A stretch of DNA of 33,618 bases, taken from JAHBNG01 sp039028975 (GTDB lineage: Bacteria > Chloroflexota > Anaerolineae > Caldilineales > Caldilineaceae). The notes below the pieces were generated by a model. The model was given only the letters and a program-made list of their open reading frames with translations. It was not told where the DNA came from and searched no databases. Below, piece after piece: positions 14,909 to 25,100 of the stretch. The stretch lies in assembly GCA_039028975.1 (NCBI GenBank), contig JBCCHB010000173.1:1-33618 (forward strand), given 5' to 3'. The position numbers were made by a program, and so were the translations under genes. Positions within the stretch are counted from its first letter, which is position 1. Each line of letters opens with the position of its first letter.

Positions 14909-16288
14909 CTAACCTTGCGCTACCCAATACTCATCCAGAGACTGTTGTAGCTCTGTATTGATGTCAACCAAAGCATCCTCAGCAGACTTAGCCCCGAACA
15001 TCGTCTCTTCAATGGCGCGTTGCCAGAGGTTTTCAACTTGAGACTGAACGGGGGTCAAGAAATCACTGGGGCTCCAGAGACGATCCGCTTCGAGTGGTGC
15101 ATTGAAGAACCATTCCAGACCAGGAACGAGGCTCAGATCAATGGCCTCAAGGAGCGGCTTGCTCCACATCGCTGCACCGCGGATTTCGTACTCAATCAAG
15201 CCGACTTCAACGCTGGTCATATGGGTCATAAACTTGAAGTTCTCGTGCGGGGTATCGGTTGAGTTGGGCATAAAGAGGGTGTGCCCGGTGCCAAAGTCAA
15301 TTGCTTTGAGGCCTTCGTTCAGGTTTGGGTGGAAACCATGGCCAATTGATTCCAGCTCTACCCCTGTAACATCGACCACGTTTCGCATGGCGCCAGGCAT
15401 CCAGTTACCGTTCATAATCATGGCGCGTTTGGCATTGTTGAAGCCGCTGGATTCATACCCCGTCCAATAGCCCCACTCTTGGCTAAAGGCTTGCATTTGC
15501 TCAACACCAGCATCTGTCCAGAGTTCGGCGATGCTCTCTAAACCTTGCACCCAGTTTTCTGAATCAAACTGGAAGGTCTTTTTATCGTCGCTAATATAAT
15601 TTGCGTCAAAGACAACGGGCCAGGCGATGACGGTAAAGCCATAAGCATCTTTGGGGTCGTAGCCCGCTTGCGTTAAGTTGCCAGCATCATCATACTGATT
15701 GAGTTTTCTCGACCAATCAAGCAATTCAGGCCAGCTAGATGGGCCTACTTCGGGGTCGCCGCCAATGTCTTCAATCAGATGTTTATGCCAAGATATTGCA
15801 GGCATAGCCCCGCCCTCAAGACAGGGAATACCATAGGTGACGCCGTCCCATTTCCCATTGTCCCACTGAGGCCCCAGATAAATATCGGGATCGAAATCGT
15901 CCGCATCAGCGATCAGATCATCGAGGGGAAACATCACGCCGCGAGCCATCAATTCAGCAAAGCCGCCGATGTAGCGATGGTAAGTATCCGGGGCAGTGCC
16001 GCCCGCGATGGAGGTCATCGTATCCTCCGGGGTGACGCCCACGCGAATCATGTCTACGATGATGTTGGGATGCTTTTCGTTGAAAAGTTCAATGGAGGGT
16101 GTCCAAATATCGCAATTATCACCAGTGCACCAGCCAGATTGTACCTGAATCGTAACTTCCTCGAGGCCAGGCTCAGACTGGTCACCGGATTGGGGGATCG
16201 CGGTTTGGCAGCCAGCGAGTACCGCAACGCCAGCTACAGCGCTCGATAACCGCAAAAACTCTCTTCGGCTAAAACGTTTCGTCTTCAT
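14909..16288 (-). CDS. Extracellular solute-binding protein (family 1, sugar ABC transporter), Tat lipoprotein
   Basis: 459 residues. The N-terminus MKTKRFSRREFLRLSSAVAG has a twin-arginine motif, a hydrophobic core and a lipobox LAGC with Cys27 as the lipidation site, so the mature protein is a membrane-anchored lipoprotein outside the cell. The mature part shows family-1 binding-protein features: NEKHPNIIVDMIRVG near the start, a PMNGNW-like MIMNGNWMPGAMR region and a two-lobed length. Tryptophan and acidic residues are abundant (WSKPLLEAIDLS, LEWFFNAPLEADRLWSPSD), consistent with carbohydrate binding. It starts 22 bases after the PhyH gene and precedes both permeases, so it is the second gene of a four-gene operon. 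Confidence 0.95.
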   Translation of the reverse strand: MKTKRFSRREFLRLSSAVAGVAVLAGCQTAIPQSGDQSEPGLEEVTIQVQSGWCTGDNCDIWTPSIELFNEKHPNIIVDMIRVGVTPEDTMTSIAGGTAPDTYHRYIGGFAELMARGVMFPLDDLIADADDFDPDIYLGPQWDNGKWDGVTYGIPCLEGGAMPAISWHKHLIEDIGGDPEVGPSSWPELLDWSRKLNQYDDAGNLTQAGYDPKDAYGFTVIAWPVVFDANYISDDKKTFQFDSENWVQGLESIAELWTDAGVEQMQAFSQEWGYWTGYESSGFNNAKRAMIMNGNWMPGAMRNVVDVTGVELESIGHGFHPNLNEGLKAIDFGTGHTLFMPNSTDTPHENFKFMTHMTSVEVGLIEYEIRGAAMWSKPLLEAIDLSLVPGLEWFFNAPLEADRLWSPSDFLTPVQSQVENLWQRAIEETMFGAKSAEDALVDINTELQQSLDEYWVAQG

Positions 16289-16310
16289 GATTTATCCTCC
16301 TTGATCTTTT

Positions 16311-17141
16311 CTATTTCAGTATTTTCCCAGGCACCCGATTCCATGCTGGCTGTTCCTCATTATCATTATCCTCAAAAAGTAAAGGTTGTAAACGCGTTAG
16401 ATCGTCTTCAGACACTTTGTCGAGCGGGCTAATAAACAGATTTTTGCGAAAACCAGCTTGCAGCCGTTCGGATGCTTCGTGCAGGCGAGGTAGATACCAT
16501 AATGTGAGTACCGTCCGCCGTTGATCGGTTTGGTTTCGATTGGCGCTATGCAAAATTCGGGCATCGCCAATGAGCAGATCCCCTGCTTTAATAGGCACAT
16601 CAACCTCATCCGGATGTTCTGACATTAAGGGGTGGGTATAGTCGGTTGTTGCGCGTATTTCAGAGTCGTGGCCTGTGCCTAGCTGATCGTGGAGATCAAA
16701 TCGCTGCGTATGCGAACGCGGAATGACCCGCAAACAGCCATTCTCGACGCGCGTATCGGTCAGATAATACATCAGAAATAATTGATGAGGCAACGGATCT
16801 GCCGCCTCCGGCTCATCCCAAAATACCCAATCTTGATGCCAATAAAGGGGCGGCTCGTGCGGTTCCTTGGCTATCACAAAACCGGTCCAGTATTTCGGAC
16901 GCGCGAAGCCTAACTGTTGCAGTGCATCAATCGCCCCAGGCCACGTAATCAAGTCCAAAAAAGCTGAATATTGAAACTCCATTGTCACAATATTACCCTG
17001 ATTGCTCTTTTTTGATGCGTAATCATTTTCATCCAGCACCTTATTGGAAACGGCACGCAGGCGATGTAACAGATCCGCAGACAATACATTTTCAAAAATG
17101 CAGTAACCTTCAGTTACAAGTTGGTTGCGCTTTAAATTCAT
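16311..17141 (-). CDS. Phytanoyl-CoA dioxygenase (PhyH) family protein heading an ABC operon
   Basis: 276-residue Fe(II)/2-oxoglutarate dioxygenase. N-terminal pattern NQLVTEGYCIFENVLSADLL. Iron ligands His102 and Asp104 (YWHQDWVFWDEP) and His198 (RILHSANRN), followed by DQRRTVLTLWY for 2-oxoglutarate; GCLRVIPRSHTQ gives the usual core turn. AGGAGA lies 6 bases before ATG 17141. It is the first gene of the operon with the binding protein and two permeases, which suggests that it acts on the imported compound or a derivative. It is not close in sequence to the two PhyH genes at 2.6-6.1 kb. Confidence 0.95.
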   Translation of the reverse strand: MNLKRNQLVTEGYCIFENVLSADLLHRLRAVSNKVLDENDYASKKSNQGNIVTMEFQYSAFLDLITWPGAIDALQQLGFARPKYWTGFVIAKEPHEPPLYWHQDWVFWDEPEAADPLPHQLFLMYYLTDTRVENGCLRVIPRSHTQRFDLHDQLGTGHDSEIRATTDYTHPLMSEHPDEVDVPIKAGDLLIGDARILHSANRNQTDQRRTVLTLWYLPRLHEASERLQAGFRKNLFISPLDKVSEDDLTRLQPLLFEDNDNEEQPAWNRVPGKILK

Positions 17142-17163
17142 GATGTTCTCCTGTGAAAAAGGG

Positions 17164-17300
17164 ATTAGGGGATTAGGGCCTGCAACAGCTCATTCCAATA
17201 AAAGAAGAAGGCGAAGACCGCCACCGCTGCCAGCGCGAGTTAGGACAGGGGCAGGAAGATACGCCAGAAGACGCGAAAGCCAAAAGACGCGAAAAGCCGA
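17164..17300 (-). pseudogene. ABC sugar permease remnant (MalG-like EAA region) with in-frame stop
   Basis: Reading leftward the frame gives FGFRVFWRIFLPLS, TAA, then LALAAVAVFAFFFYWNELLQ and AL. This is the end of the EAA loop and the following TM helix of a CUT1 permease (compare IFWRIVLPLSKP in the intact gene at 12897-13778), with a nonsense codon in the middle. Nothing else of the permease is visible, so about 45 codons survive. It sits just upstream of the intact ABC operon and may be debris of an older paralogous transporter. Confidence 0.65.
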
Positions 17301-18416
17301 ACATACTGTCTGCGAATATCTTCTTCCCGCCACAGCTGAGACTCAGATTGACCAACAGTTGGACATGCAGTGCTGGAGAGTAGTACAGGGGAATTTAGTT
17401 CAGTCAGTATATACGAGTGCGTCGCCGCTTGTCAATGAGAAGCGGCGGCAACTCCAGCAAGCGGCGGCGCAACTCAGAGCCAGAAAGACCGAGATTTTGC
17501 CAGAAGGGGGAATCGTTAAGAATCTTGAATATGCCCGACATGTATGTCATAATGAGCGTGCTGGGGTACAAGAGACAGCGTTGGTTTGGACCGAGCAATA
17601 AGCTGAATAAATGGTGCGAAATACCATTTATTCAGATCGGCTTCCGATATTGACAGACAGCAGTGGACTTATGTGGAAACCTGTATATTGAGCTAAGTTC
17701 ACGCGTTATCCAGATAAATCATGTTGGCGCACTTTGTGATGGTCGGCGGGGTTGTCGGTTGTTGGCGGCACTGCGCTATCAGATGATGGTGGCCCTTCCG
17801 CGTCGTCCATTGTTCATAAATGAAACGGCCGATGGTTGACTGATGGTTGGTGAATTGGGCAATGAGGAATCGGGTCGCTACTGGCTGATACATCTACAGC
17901 CTCCAGCGTCATCTCATCCAACCGCATATCGGCCCGCCACCGCAGAAGTTCCGGACTTTCTTCTGACGGCGCGGTGCCGTTTTGTGGTGGCCAGTGGGGT
18001 TGGGCTGGCCAGTGATTGGGATGCGCTGAATTCGGCGTAGTTTCTCCAGCCATTTTCTCTTGGAACCTGCCATCCTTCTGGGCGATCATATACCGCAAGC
18101 GCTCATAGATGAGGGCACACTATACGACGAAAACGAGGTTGATTCTTCTCATCTATGGCCTTGCTCAGTATAGCCGAGTGTGCTGGGGCGGTCACTCGGT
18201 ATCCTGCGGGCGGCAACTGTTTTTCCCTAGCACACTACCATTAGGTGACGTTGTTGCCATGAACCTACCGCCCAATCAAAACCGGATTTTCAAACAGCCT
18301 TGTTGTAAAGACATTAGGGTTTTCCAAAGAAATAAATATACGGAACCCTTCAAGCCATTCCGGAAAAACCGTTGAAACGCGTATATGTTAGCGCAGCGGC
18401 ATTTTCTGGAATGGCC
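17301..18416. other. Gene-poor region with decayed coding sequence
   Basis: About 1.1 kb without a gene I can support. Minus-strand frames at 17814-18098 (containing RYMIAQKDGRFQEKMAGE) and 17404-17598 have no family I recognise, lack ribosome binding sites and are flanked by stops. A perfect palindrome at 17603-17635 is the only strong element. Nearby remnants suggest deletion scars rather than a regulatory region. Confidence 0.5.
17603..17635. repeat. Perfect 13-bp inverted repeat with 7-base loop
   Basis: CTGAATAAATGGT at 17603-17615 is the exact reverse complement of ACCATTTATTCAG at 17623-17635. It lacks a following T-run. It could be a regulator operator or a relic end of a mobile element; no flanking gene supports either. 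Confidence 0.75.
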
Positions 18417-19562
18417 TTAATGCTGTTCGTGAATTGCCGACCATTTTTCGACGGCCTGCACAATCTTAGTCCCCTTCTCGGTTGGCTCTGTACGCAGACG
18501 TGTCATGACGTGATCCAACATGCCGTAAAACTTGAGGTAGGTCATTCCTTCGAGCATGGCCGCGGGGAGGTTGCCCAAGAGCGGTGAGTTGAGCACTTGT
18601 AGCATGTTCAATTCCCGCACCGTCGTCATGACATGGTTGCAGATATGGACGTCGCTCATCCCCTTAAGATCGGTAATACTGTTTACGTCGCAGATCAAGC
18701 CGTCCAAGGTGATATTCTGCGATTGCAAGCACTGACCGCAAGAGGTGTGATTCCAGATGACGTTGGAAAGATTGCGGTTGCTTTCGGTATGGGACGTGAT
18801 GACGTGTTCCGTGGAGCAAAGCGAGAACCCGAGCTTGAAGGCTTGAACGGCGGTATCAATGATGGAATCCACATCAATGGTCTGCTCGTCCCGGCTGCCA
18901 TAAAGCCCCGAGTCTACGCTGTGGGTTGGCATGCCGCTGAATCGCTCGGGCGTACCTCTGAAGTAGTAGACGAAGACGCCCAGTGGTTGCGACAACAATA
19001 TCTCCAAATAGGAGCGTTGGTAAGGGGTAACCTGGGTCCGCATTACCTCTGCGTAGCGATCGTGGACCTCTTGCGGAAGTTTCAATACGTACAAGGGTAC
19101 AATACAGGGCGACTTGGCATTGGCATTGGTTTGATCATACTTGATCAGGAAGGGGGCGACTGCGTCGAATTCTTCCTGACAGTGGTCGAGGTCTTGCGCA
19201 AAGGGCAGTTCCAGTTCGTATTGCAGGAACCACTTCATCTTACTAATAGGAAGAAAGGAAGGACATGGCGGCGCATCGGCACAAAAGTAGCCGAGACCGT
19301 CGGAGAATCCGCCCAAAGCGGTACACCCTTTGTACGCAATATAGCCCTCGCCGTGTTCCTTGTAGATGACGCGGTTGTGCGTATCCAGTTTGTGGTACGG
19401 GCCATCCTGTAGCTCGTCTACGTACTCGGATAGGTAGGGAATTGGTGCGACATCCGACCACGCCACATCGGGTAAAAAGGAGCAGCCAGATGTGGTGTAA
19501 TCTCTGGTGATCCAGCTAGCATCTGCTTCTAGCGTTCTCATCTCACTCGTCGTATCAGTCAT
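18417..19562 (-). CDS. Protein of unknown function, last gene of the NRPS locus
   Basis: 381 residues, no signal peptide or TM segment. I do not recognise the family. It is rich in Cys, with a cluster in WNHTSCGQCLQSQNITLDGL followed by ICDVNSITDLKGMSDVHICN; this could bind metal. The N-x-T-L-D-G...C-D-V pattern also recalls the catalytic-loop/metal-Asp arrangement of kinase-like folds, but that is only a weak impression. Conserved-looking aromatic stretches include YFCADAPPCPSFLPISKMKW and LSQPLGVFVYYFRG. A ribosome binding site (AGGAA) precedes ATG 19562 and it lies 85 bases after the LivK-like gene, so it is probably part of the biosynthetic transcript. The open frame on the opposite strand (18633-19412) is a shadow. 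Confidence 0.75.
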   Translation of the reverse strand: MTDTTSEMRTLEADASWITRDYTTSGCSFLPDVAWSDVAPIPYLSEYVDELQDGPYHKLDTHNRVIYKEHGEGYIAYKGCTALGGFSDGLGYFCADAPPCPSFLPISKMKWFLQYELELPFAQDLDHCQEEFDAVAPFLIKYDQTNANAKSPCIVPLYVLKLPQEVHDRYAEVMRTQVTPYQRSYLEILLSQPLGVFVYYFRGTPERFSGMPTHSVDSGLYGSRDEQTIDVDSIIDTAVQAFKLGFSLCSTEHVITSHTESNRNLSNVIWNHTSCGQCLQSQNITLDGLICDVNSITDLKGMSDVHICNHVMTTVRELNMLQVLNSPLLGNLPAAMLEGMTYLKFYGMLDHVMTRLRTEPTEKGTKIVQAVEKWSAIHEQH

Positions 19563-19647
19563 AGTTCGTTTTATTCCTTATTGTGTTGTAATGTTTAATG
19601 CCTAAGTCGACTTCGGGTGCAGCAGACTGCTGCGACATTGCCCAATC

Positions 19648-20895
19648 CTACCCTTTTGAATCATCACCTGGATCAACAATTTCGCCCAGGTTTTCGATAA
19701 AGGTATTGTGTAACAAGCCGTCACTATGTCGTGCCACCTCTTGTAGATACCAATTGTGGCGCGGGTTTTGCGTTGCCTCGTCAAGAACAAATGGGCCACG
19801 AGGACTGTCGAAGCGAATCCCAGCCATGGCCTCAATCATTTTATTGACATCTGTTGTATCACCTTCAACCCGTTCCAGCATGGTTGCGATGACCCGCGCC
19901 GAATCATGTCCCTGAACCACAAACGTACCAGGCGTGCTGTTGTATTTGCTTATGTAGGCAGAGATAAGTGCTTCGTTTTCAGAGTTATCTAATGTATAAC
20001 TCCAGAACCAGGAGTTAATCAAGCCCTCTGCGGAGTCACCTAGCGCAGGCAGTATTTCTTCGGCAACTTGAGCGTTGCCCGCGTAAAGCGGAATTTGATC
20101 GAATAAACCAAACTGCGTGGCCGATTTGAAGAAAGATACACCGGCTCCGCCCGGCAGGAACAAATACATAAAGTCCGCATCAATGTTGGCGATATCGGCA
20201 ATAATCGGCGCAGGATCGCCCATGGCGGGAAAAGGGACCAGAATGATCTTGGCAATGGTGCCACCCGCTTCGGTATAGTGATAGGTGAAAGAATCGCGGT
20301 CGTTATGTCCCGCGGCATAATCGGCCACAACAAGCGCGGCCTTTTTGCCGACATTTTCAGCCGTCCAGGTGCCCATTCTGGCGCTTAACATCCAGTTACT
20401 ATAGGAGGTTCGCCAGATATACGGCGATTTTAGACCACGGGAAATCGCATTGGCTCCAGCGTTTGCACAGACAAACAACTTCTGATTTTCGTGGAAATAA
20501 TCACGAGCCGCCATCAAAACAGCCGAGCTTACAACGCCGGTGACAATATCCACCTCATCTTGCTCAACCAATTTAATTGCCTTTTGTAAGCCGGTTTGCG
20601 GGTTCCCCTCAGTGTCTTCTGCAACAAGCTCGATTGGGCGACCAGCAATCTCACTGCCTAACTCATCTTCCAGATATAGGCGCATTCCAGCTTCGATACC
20701 GTTTCCATAAACGGCAAAATTCCCGGAATAGGGCAGCATAACACCGATCTTAATTGGGGCAGATGAACTGGAGCCTACACTTTCAACGGGTACACAGCCA
20801 TTCAAAATTGATAGCATAGCCAAGGTCGTGGCTGTACCGCCAGCTAACTTCAAAAAATGGCGGCGATTTATGGACACATCTTTTGTAAAATACAT
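19648..20895 (-). CDS. LivK-like (type 1) ABC solute-binding protein, Tat lipoprotein
   Basis: 415 residues. The N-terminus DVSINRRHFLKLAGGTATTL has a twin-arginine motif, then a lipobox LNGC with Cys34, so it is an exported lipoprotein. The mature part has the Leu/Ile/Val-binding (Peripla_BP_6) pattern: PIKIGVMLPYSGNFAVYGNG at the start, GVVSSAVLMAARDYFHENQK in lobe 1, and VQGHDSARVIATMLERVEGD near the end. GGAGG precedes ATG 20895. No permease or ATPase of the Liv type is nearby, so it is an orphan binding protein inside a biosynthetic locus. It could sense or capture a substrate or product rather than feed a dedicated importer. Confidence 0.92.
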   Translation of the reverse strand: MYFTKDVSINRRHFLKLAGGTATTLAMLSILNGCVPVESVGSSSSAPIKIGVMLPYSGNFAVYGNGIEAGMRLYLEDELGSEIAGRPIELVAEDTEGNPQTGLQKAIKLVEQDEVDIVTGVVSSAVLMAARDYFHENQKLFVCANAGANAISRGLKSPYIWRTSYSNWMLSARMGTWTAENVGKKAALVVADYAAGHNDRDSFTYHYTEAGGTIAKIILVPFPAMGDPAPIIADIANIDADFMYLFLPGGAGVSFFKSATQFGLFDQIPLYAGNAQVAEEILPALGDSAEGLINSWFWSYTLDNSENEALISAYISKYNSTPGTFVVQGHDSARVIATMLERVEGDTTDVNKMIEAMAGIRFDSPRGPFVLDEATQNPRHNWYLQEVARHSDGLLHNTFIENLGEIVDPGDDSKG

Positions 20896-21079
20896 TGTGT
20901 TTTCCTCCGAAAATAGTCATCATACAAAAAATCCGGCTCAAGCAGTTGTCGCTGTGCTTTCATCACACGATCAACATTGACCAATTGCTCCGCTGAGAAG
21001 CGTTCAGGCGCTTTCTCAGCATTCCTCGTATGTATCAGTTGCACATCTCTTTCGTTAACCACACGCGCATGTTGGCGGA

Positions 21080-22081
21080 TCAAATTTGCCTTTCTCGCAC
21101 TACTCTATTTACTTGCTCACCACAGTCGATGCTGCCATCTGCCGATTTCAGGGAGCAGCGGATCAGATCACCGGGTTTGAGAAATTTGCCGCTTTGCAGT
21201 GCATACTGGATAAATAGTTCCATGCCTTCTTCTGTTGATACAAATGAGGGGGTAAATTGGGCATCAGCTTGCGCGTCTTTGTCTGGAATACGCAGCGCCA
21301 CCCCTCCAGGCGTACCGGAGAGCAATACATCACCAGGCTCTAAGTCCACAAATTCAGAGGCCAAAGATAGTGCCTCTTCCGGTTTGGTAATCATCGACTG
21401 GGTATGTGCATCCTGCCGCAGCTCGTCATTGACCCATAGTTTGAGCTGCATGTCGTGTAGTTTGGTGGCTTCACCTTCTTCGAAAATATGAAGATAGGGG
21501 CCGAGCGGGCACAGAGTTCGGTAGCTTTTGCCTTTATACCATTGACCAAAAGGGCCACCAGACTGGAGGTCGCGGGGAGACACGTCATTGGCCAAAACCA
21601 CGCCAGCAACGTAGTCGCCAATTGTGGCCGCAGTAACCGTTGTGGGTTGCGTAATGGCGTTCTTGAGTACAATGCCCATCTCCACCTCGTAATCGAGCAA
21701 CTTGCTTCCGCCGGGCCAGTGAATATCACCAGTCGCACTGGTGATTGAACTATCATCTTTGCGAAAGAAAAGGGTCTCGCCACTTTCCTGCGTGTTTCCG
21801 GTTTCTTCGCGATGATCGGCAAAATTGAGGCCCATTGCTAGTAGGCGGGTAGGCCGGGTAATAGGACTGAGAATCTCAACATCAGACAGCGAAATTTGTC
21901 CATCATCTGCCCCCTGCGCGGCAATGGCTTGGGCGGCTTGTAGATTCTCTGCGGTCAAAAGGTGCTTCAGTTCCGTTACGTCGGCGGCAAATGGCGTTAT
22001 CGTTTCACCTTTTTGCACGCCCCATTCTGCTTCACTGTTATCTTTTTTTGTCTGCTTGAAACGTAAGATGTTGTAGCCCAT
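21080..22081 (-). CDS. Fumarylacetoacetate hydrolase (FAH) family protein
   Basis: 333 residues. C-terminal FAH domain from about residue 75: RLLAMGLNFADHREETGN, the divalent-metal ligands Glu132 and Glu134 (DYEVEMGIVL) and Asp166 (LANDVSPRD), then PGDVLLSGTPGGVALR and KPGDLIRCSLK. Family members cleave C-C bonds of 2,4-diketo acids, decarboxylate oxo-acids or hydrate 2-oxopentenoates; the substrate here cannot be read from sequence. AGGAAAAT precedes ATG 22081, 50 bases after the NRPS stop, so it is likely co-transcribed with the NRPS. Confidence 0.93.
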   Translation of the reverse strand: MGYNILRFKQTKKDNSEAEWGVQKGETITPFAADVTELKHLLTAENLQAAQAIAAQGADDGQISLSDVEILSPITRPTRLLAMGLNFADHREETGNTQESGETLFFRKDDSSITSATGDIHWPGGSKLLDYEVEMGIVLKNAITQPTTVTAATIGDYVAGVVLANDVSPRDLQSGGPFGQWYKGKSYRTLCPLGPYLHIFEEGEATKLHDMQLKLWVNDELRQDAHTQSMITKPEEALSLASEFVDLEPGDVLLSGTPGGVALRIPDKDAQADAQFTPSFVSTEEGMELFIQYALQSGKFLKPGDLIRCSLKSADGSIDCGEQVNRVVRERQI

Positions 22082-22131
22082 ATTTTCCTCGATGTTTTCT
22101 ATCCGGTCCTATAGCGGGCGGATAAAATTGC

Positions 22132-25100
22132 TTATATCTGATCGATGCAAGCACTTAACTGACTGGCCAGGATCTGCACTTGGGGTGGGCGCAGCACGTT
22201 CATATGATGACCAGGCATCTCGTATAGATCGACCCTATTCGCGGCGATGTCGCCCCAGCCTAACGTTCTGCTTGAATGTCGGGTTGCAGTTTTAAATAAG
22301 GTCACTTGTCCTGGATACGCTAGTGGTTTGTAGCGGAGTTCCGCTTGCACATTGGCGCGCACGATACCCAGAAGGTGCAGTACGTCGGGCAGTTTCAAAT
22401 TTTGTCCCTGCCCAGAAGGGGCTGACCGCCAATCAAGGTGATCATTAAGGTAGGCCCCCAGGCGGGGTAATACGGTAGTAAAGAAGAATTCGGCTGAACG
22501 CCAGAGCATGCCTCGGTTCGATAAAGACAGGGGCGTATCGATGATGGCGAGCAAATCTGTTGGCTGCCCCGCGCGCTGTAGCTGCTGTGCCATTTCCAGG
22601 GCGATCATCCCGCCAAACGACCATCCCACCAGCCGATAAGGTCCTTCGGGTTGGACGAAACGAATGGCTTTAAGAAAATGTTCAGCCATCGTCTCCACAT
22701 GGGTTAAGGGGTGCATTTCGTCAGCAATCCCGATTGACTGCAAACCGTACATCGGTTGTTCATCCCCCAGTTGCCGGGCCAATTCATAATAGGGGAAGAC
22801 GACCCCAGCCGATGGTGGCACAAAGAAGAGTGGTGGGCGTACCCCTTGGGTTTGCAGGCTGATCAAGTGTGGCGGAAGCAGCTGTGATCGGACCGGCTGT
22901 GTGGATGATGGCCCCACGGAGTGAGGTTCAGCCGAGCTCACGGTTGATGCCCCAATGGTTTGGCTCGTATTGATAAAGGCGGCGGTCTCAGCTATAGTTG
23001 GTGCTTTAAATAAATGGCGTACGGGCAAATCAACTTGGAAGGTACTTCGGACATAGGCAATGAGTTGGGCCGCCTGCAGGGAATGACCACCCAAATCAAA
23101 AAAGCTGTCGTGAATGCCGATCCGGTCGGTATCGAGAACATCGCGCCAGAGAGCCACTAACTCTTTTTCGAGTGAACTTTGCGGCGTTGCGTTTGTGTGT
23201 TTATCTACGGTTATAACCGCCTTCGGTTCGGGAAGTGCTTTGCGATCTACCTTTCCATTGGGGGTCTGCGGAAATGTATCCATGTGGACAAAGGCACTTG
23301 GAATCATAAAATTAGGCAGGTGCTCACCTAGATAGTTGCGCAGTTCTTTAGACGCTGGTTTCTGGTCACCACGGGTAAGCATATACGCAAGGATAGATTG
23401 GCCCCCGGCAGCATCAGGCCGGGCGGCTGCATCAGGGCGGGCAATGATCACAGCTTCGTTGACCGCCGGATGACGGGCCAGCGTCGTTTCAATTTCGCCC
23501 AGTTCAATACGATGGCCGCGAATCTTGACCTGAAAATCTACACGGCCCAGAAGGTCGATCTGCCCGTCTGGTCGGTAGCGGGCCAAATCGCCAGTTCGAT
23601 AGACGCGTGCATCCGGTTCATCTGAAAACGGATTGGCAATAAAGCGTGTTTGGGTCAATTGGGGTCGATCCAGATAGCCACGAACCACACCTTCGCCGCC
23701 GATCCAGAGTTCACCAGAAACGCCAATAGGCACCGGTTGCATATAATTGTCCACAATATATATCTGCGTATTGGCGATTGGGCGACCGACAGAAATCGTT
23801 TCGGGGAATCCTTCAATTGGACAGGTGGTAGACCAAATGGTCGTCTCTGTGGGGCCATACATGTTTATCAGCTGACCCGTCAATATAGGTTTCAAGCGCT
23901 GAGCAAGCGCGACAGGGAGTGCTTCACCGCCCAACAGGCAAACGTGTAGGCTACCCAGTGCAGCTTCTGTCCTCTCTTGTGACCCTTCTGCCATCAGCAG
24001 CATGGTCATCTGCGAAGGCGTACATTGGAAATGGGTAACATTGTGCTGGATAATCAATTCGGGGATTGATTGGCCTGTCCGGCGAGGTGATTGGGCCGCT
24101 GTCTGAACGGGTGCATCGTGCAGAGCTTGCGCGGCCTTTTGACGTGTATGTGTATGTGTACGGGTACGCAGTTCGTTCAGCTGGCCGAGATGAGCCATGA
24201 CTTGGTACGTCGGCACGCCAAAGTCGATGAGGCATGCAATCTCATCAACACCAATCGCCGTCAATCTATCGACCATTGCATCACAGGATTCTGGTGTCCC
24301 AAATAGACCCGAGGTCTGGAAATAGCGCGTAAAGGCAAAATCCAGCAACGCATCCATATCTTCTGAAGATAGGGAGCCGTTTTTCAGCGTCTCCAGTGGT
24401 GATTGGTCATGAGCCGCGGCTTGCTGCGTGAGGAGAGGAAAGGCCGCTACCGCCTCTTGCATCAGGTCGGCCGAAGAGCGCAGGTAAGCGATCATGGGCT
24501 CCCGAACAACCTCTTTCACTTCATCAATGTCGTCACCGATAAAGGTATGGAGCATGATGGTGACGTGACCGGGGGTCATATATCCGGCATCTTTGCGGGC
24601 TTGACGATAGACTGTAATTTTTGCGGCCAACTCGTCAACAGATTGACCGAGTAGATGGGTCAAAAGGTTGAACCCACCAGCACCTGCGGCGCGGAAGGTT
24701 TCGGGATTACCCGCCGCGGTGACCCAGATGGGGAGTTCTTTCTGCACGGGGCGGGGTAAGGTGCGTACCGCAATGTCGTCACCCTGGGGGCCAGCGAAGG
24801 AGATTGCATCACCACGCCAGAGTTTACGGACAGTATCGATGTCGCGAAACATAATGCGCTTGCGGTCTTCGTAGTGTTCAGGCCGGAGCACAAAGTCATT
24901 AGGTTGCCAGCCAGCCGCAAAAGAGAGTCCCACGCGCCCTTGCGAGAGATTGTCCACAATCGACCATTCTTCGACGACCCGCGCGGGATGATGAAGCGGC
25001 AAGACGCAACTGCCAGCCCGGATCTGAACTTTATCGGTCACAGTTGCAATGGCTGCGCTGATAACTGATGGGTTGGGGTAAAGTCCGCCAAATGCGTGGA

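Noticed and set aside
17125..17601. 158-residue plus-strand open frame
   Set aside because: It overlaps the minus-strand permease remnant and the PhyH start, with arginine/alanine-rich low-complexity translation typical of a shadow frame.
18633..19412. 259-residue plus-strand open frame
   Set aside because: It lies exactly antisense to the 381-residue minus-strand gene, which has a ribosome binding site and fits the operon; the plus frame has no family resemblance.
20868..21083. 71-residue minus-strand frame overlapping the start of the LivK-like gene
   Set aside because: It overlaps a clear gene start with its own ribosome binding site and has no recognisable family; it is possibly a decayed stub, but unsupported.
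24140..24175. CA-type microsatellite within the NRPS (encoding Thr-His repeats)
   Set aside because: It is a short low-complexity linker at the monooxygenase/A-domain boundary; no sign of a regulatory or phase-variable role.
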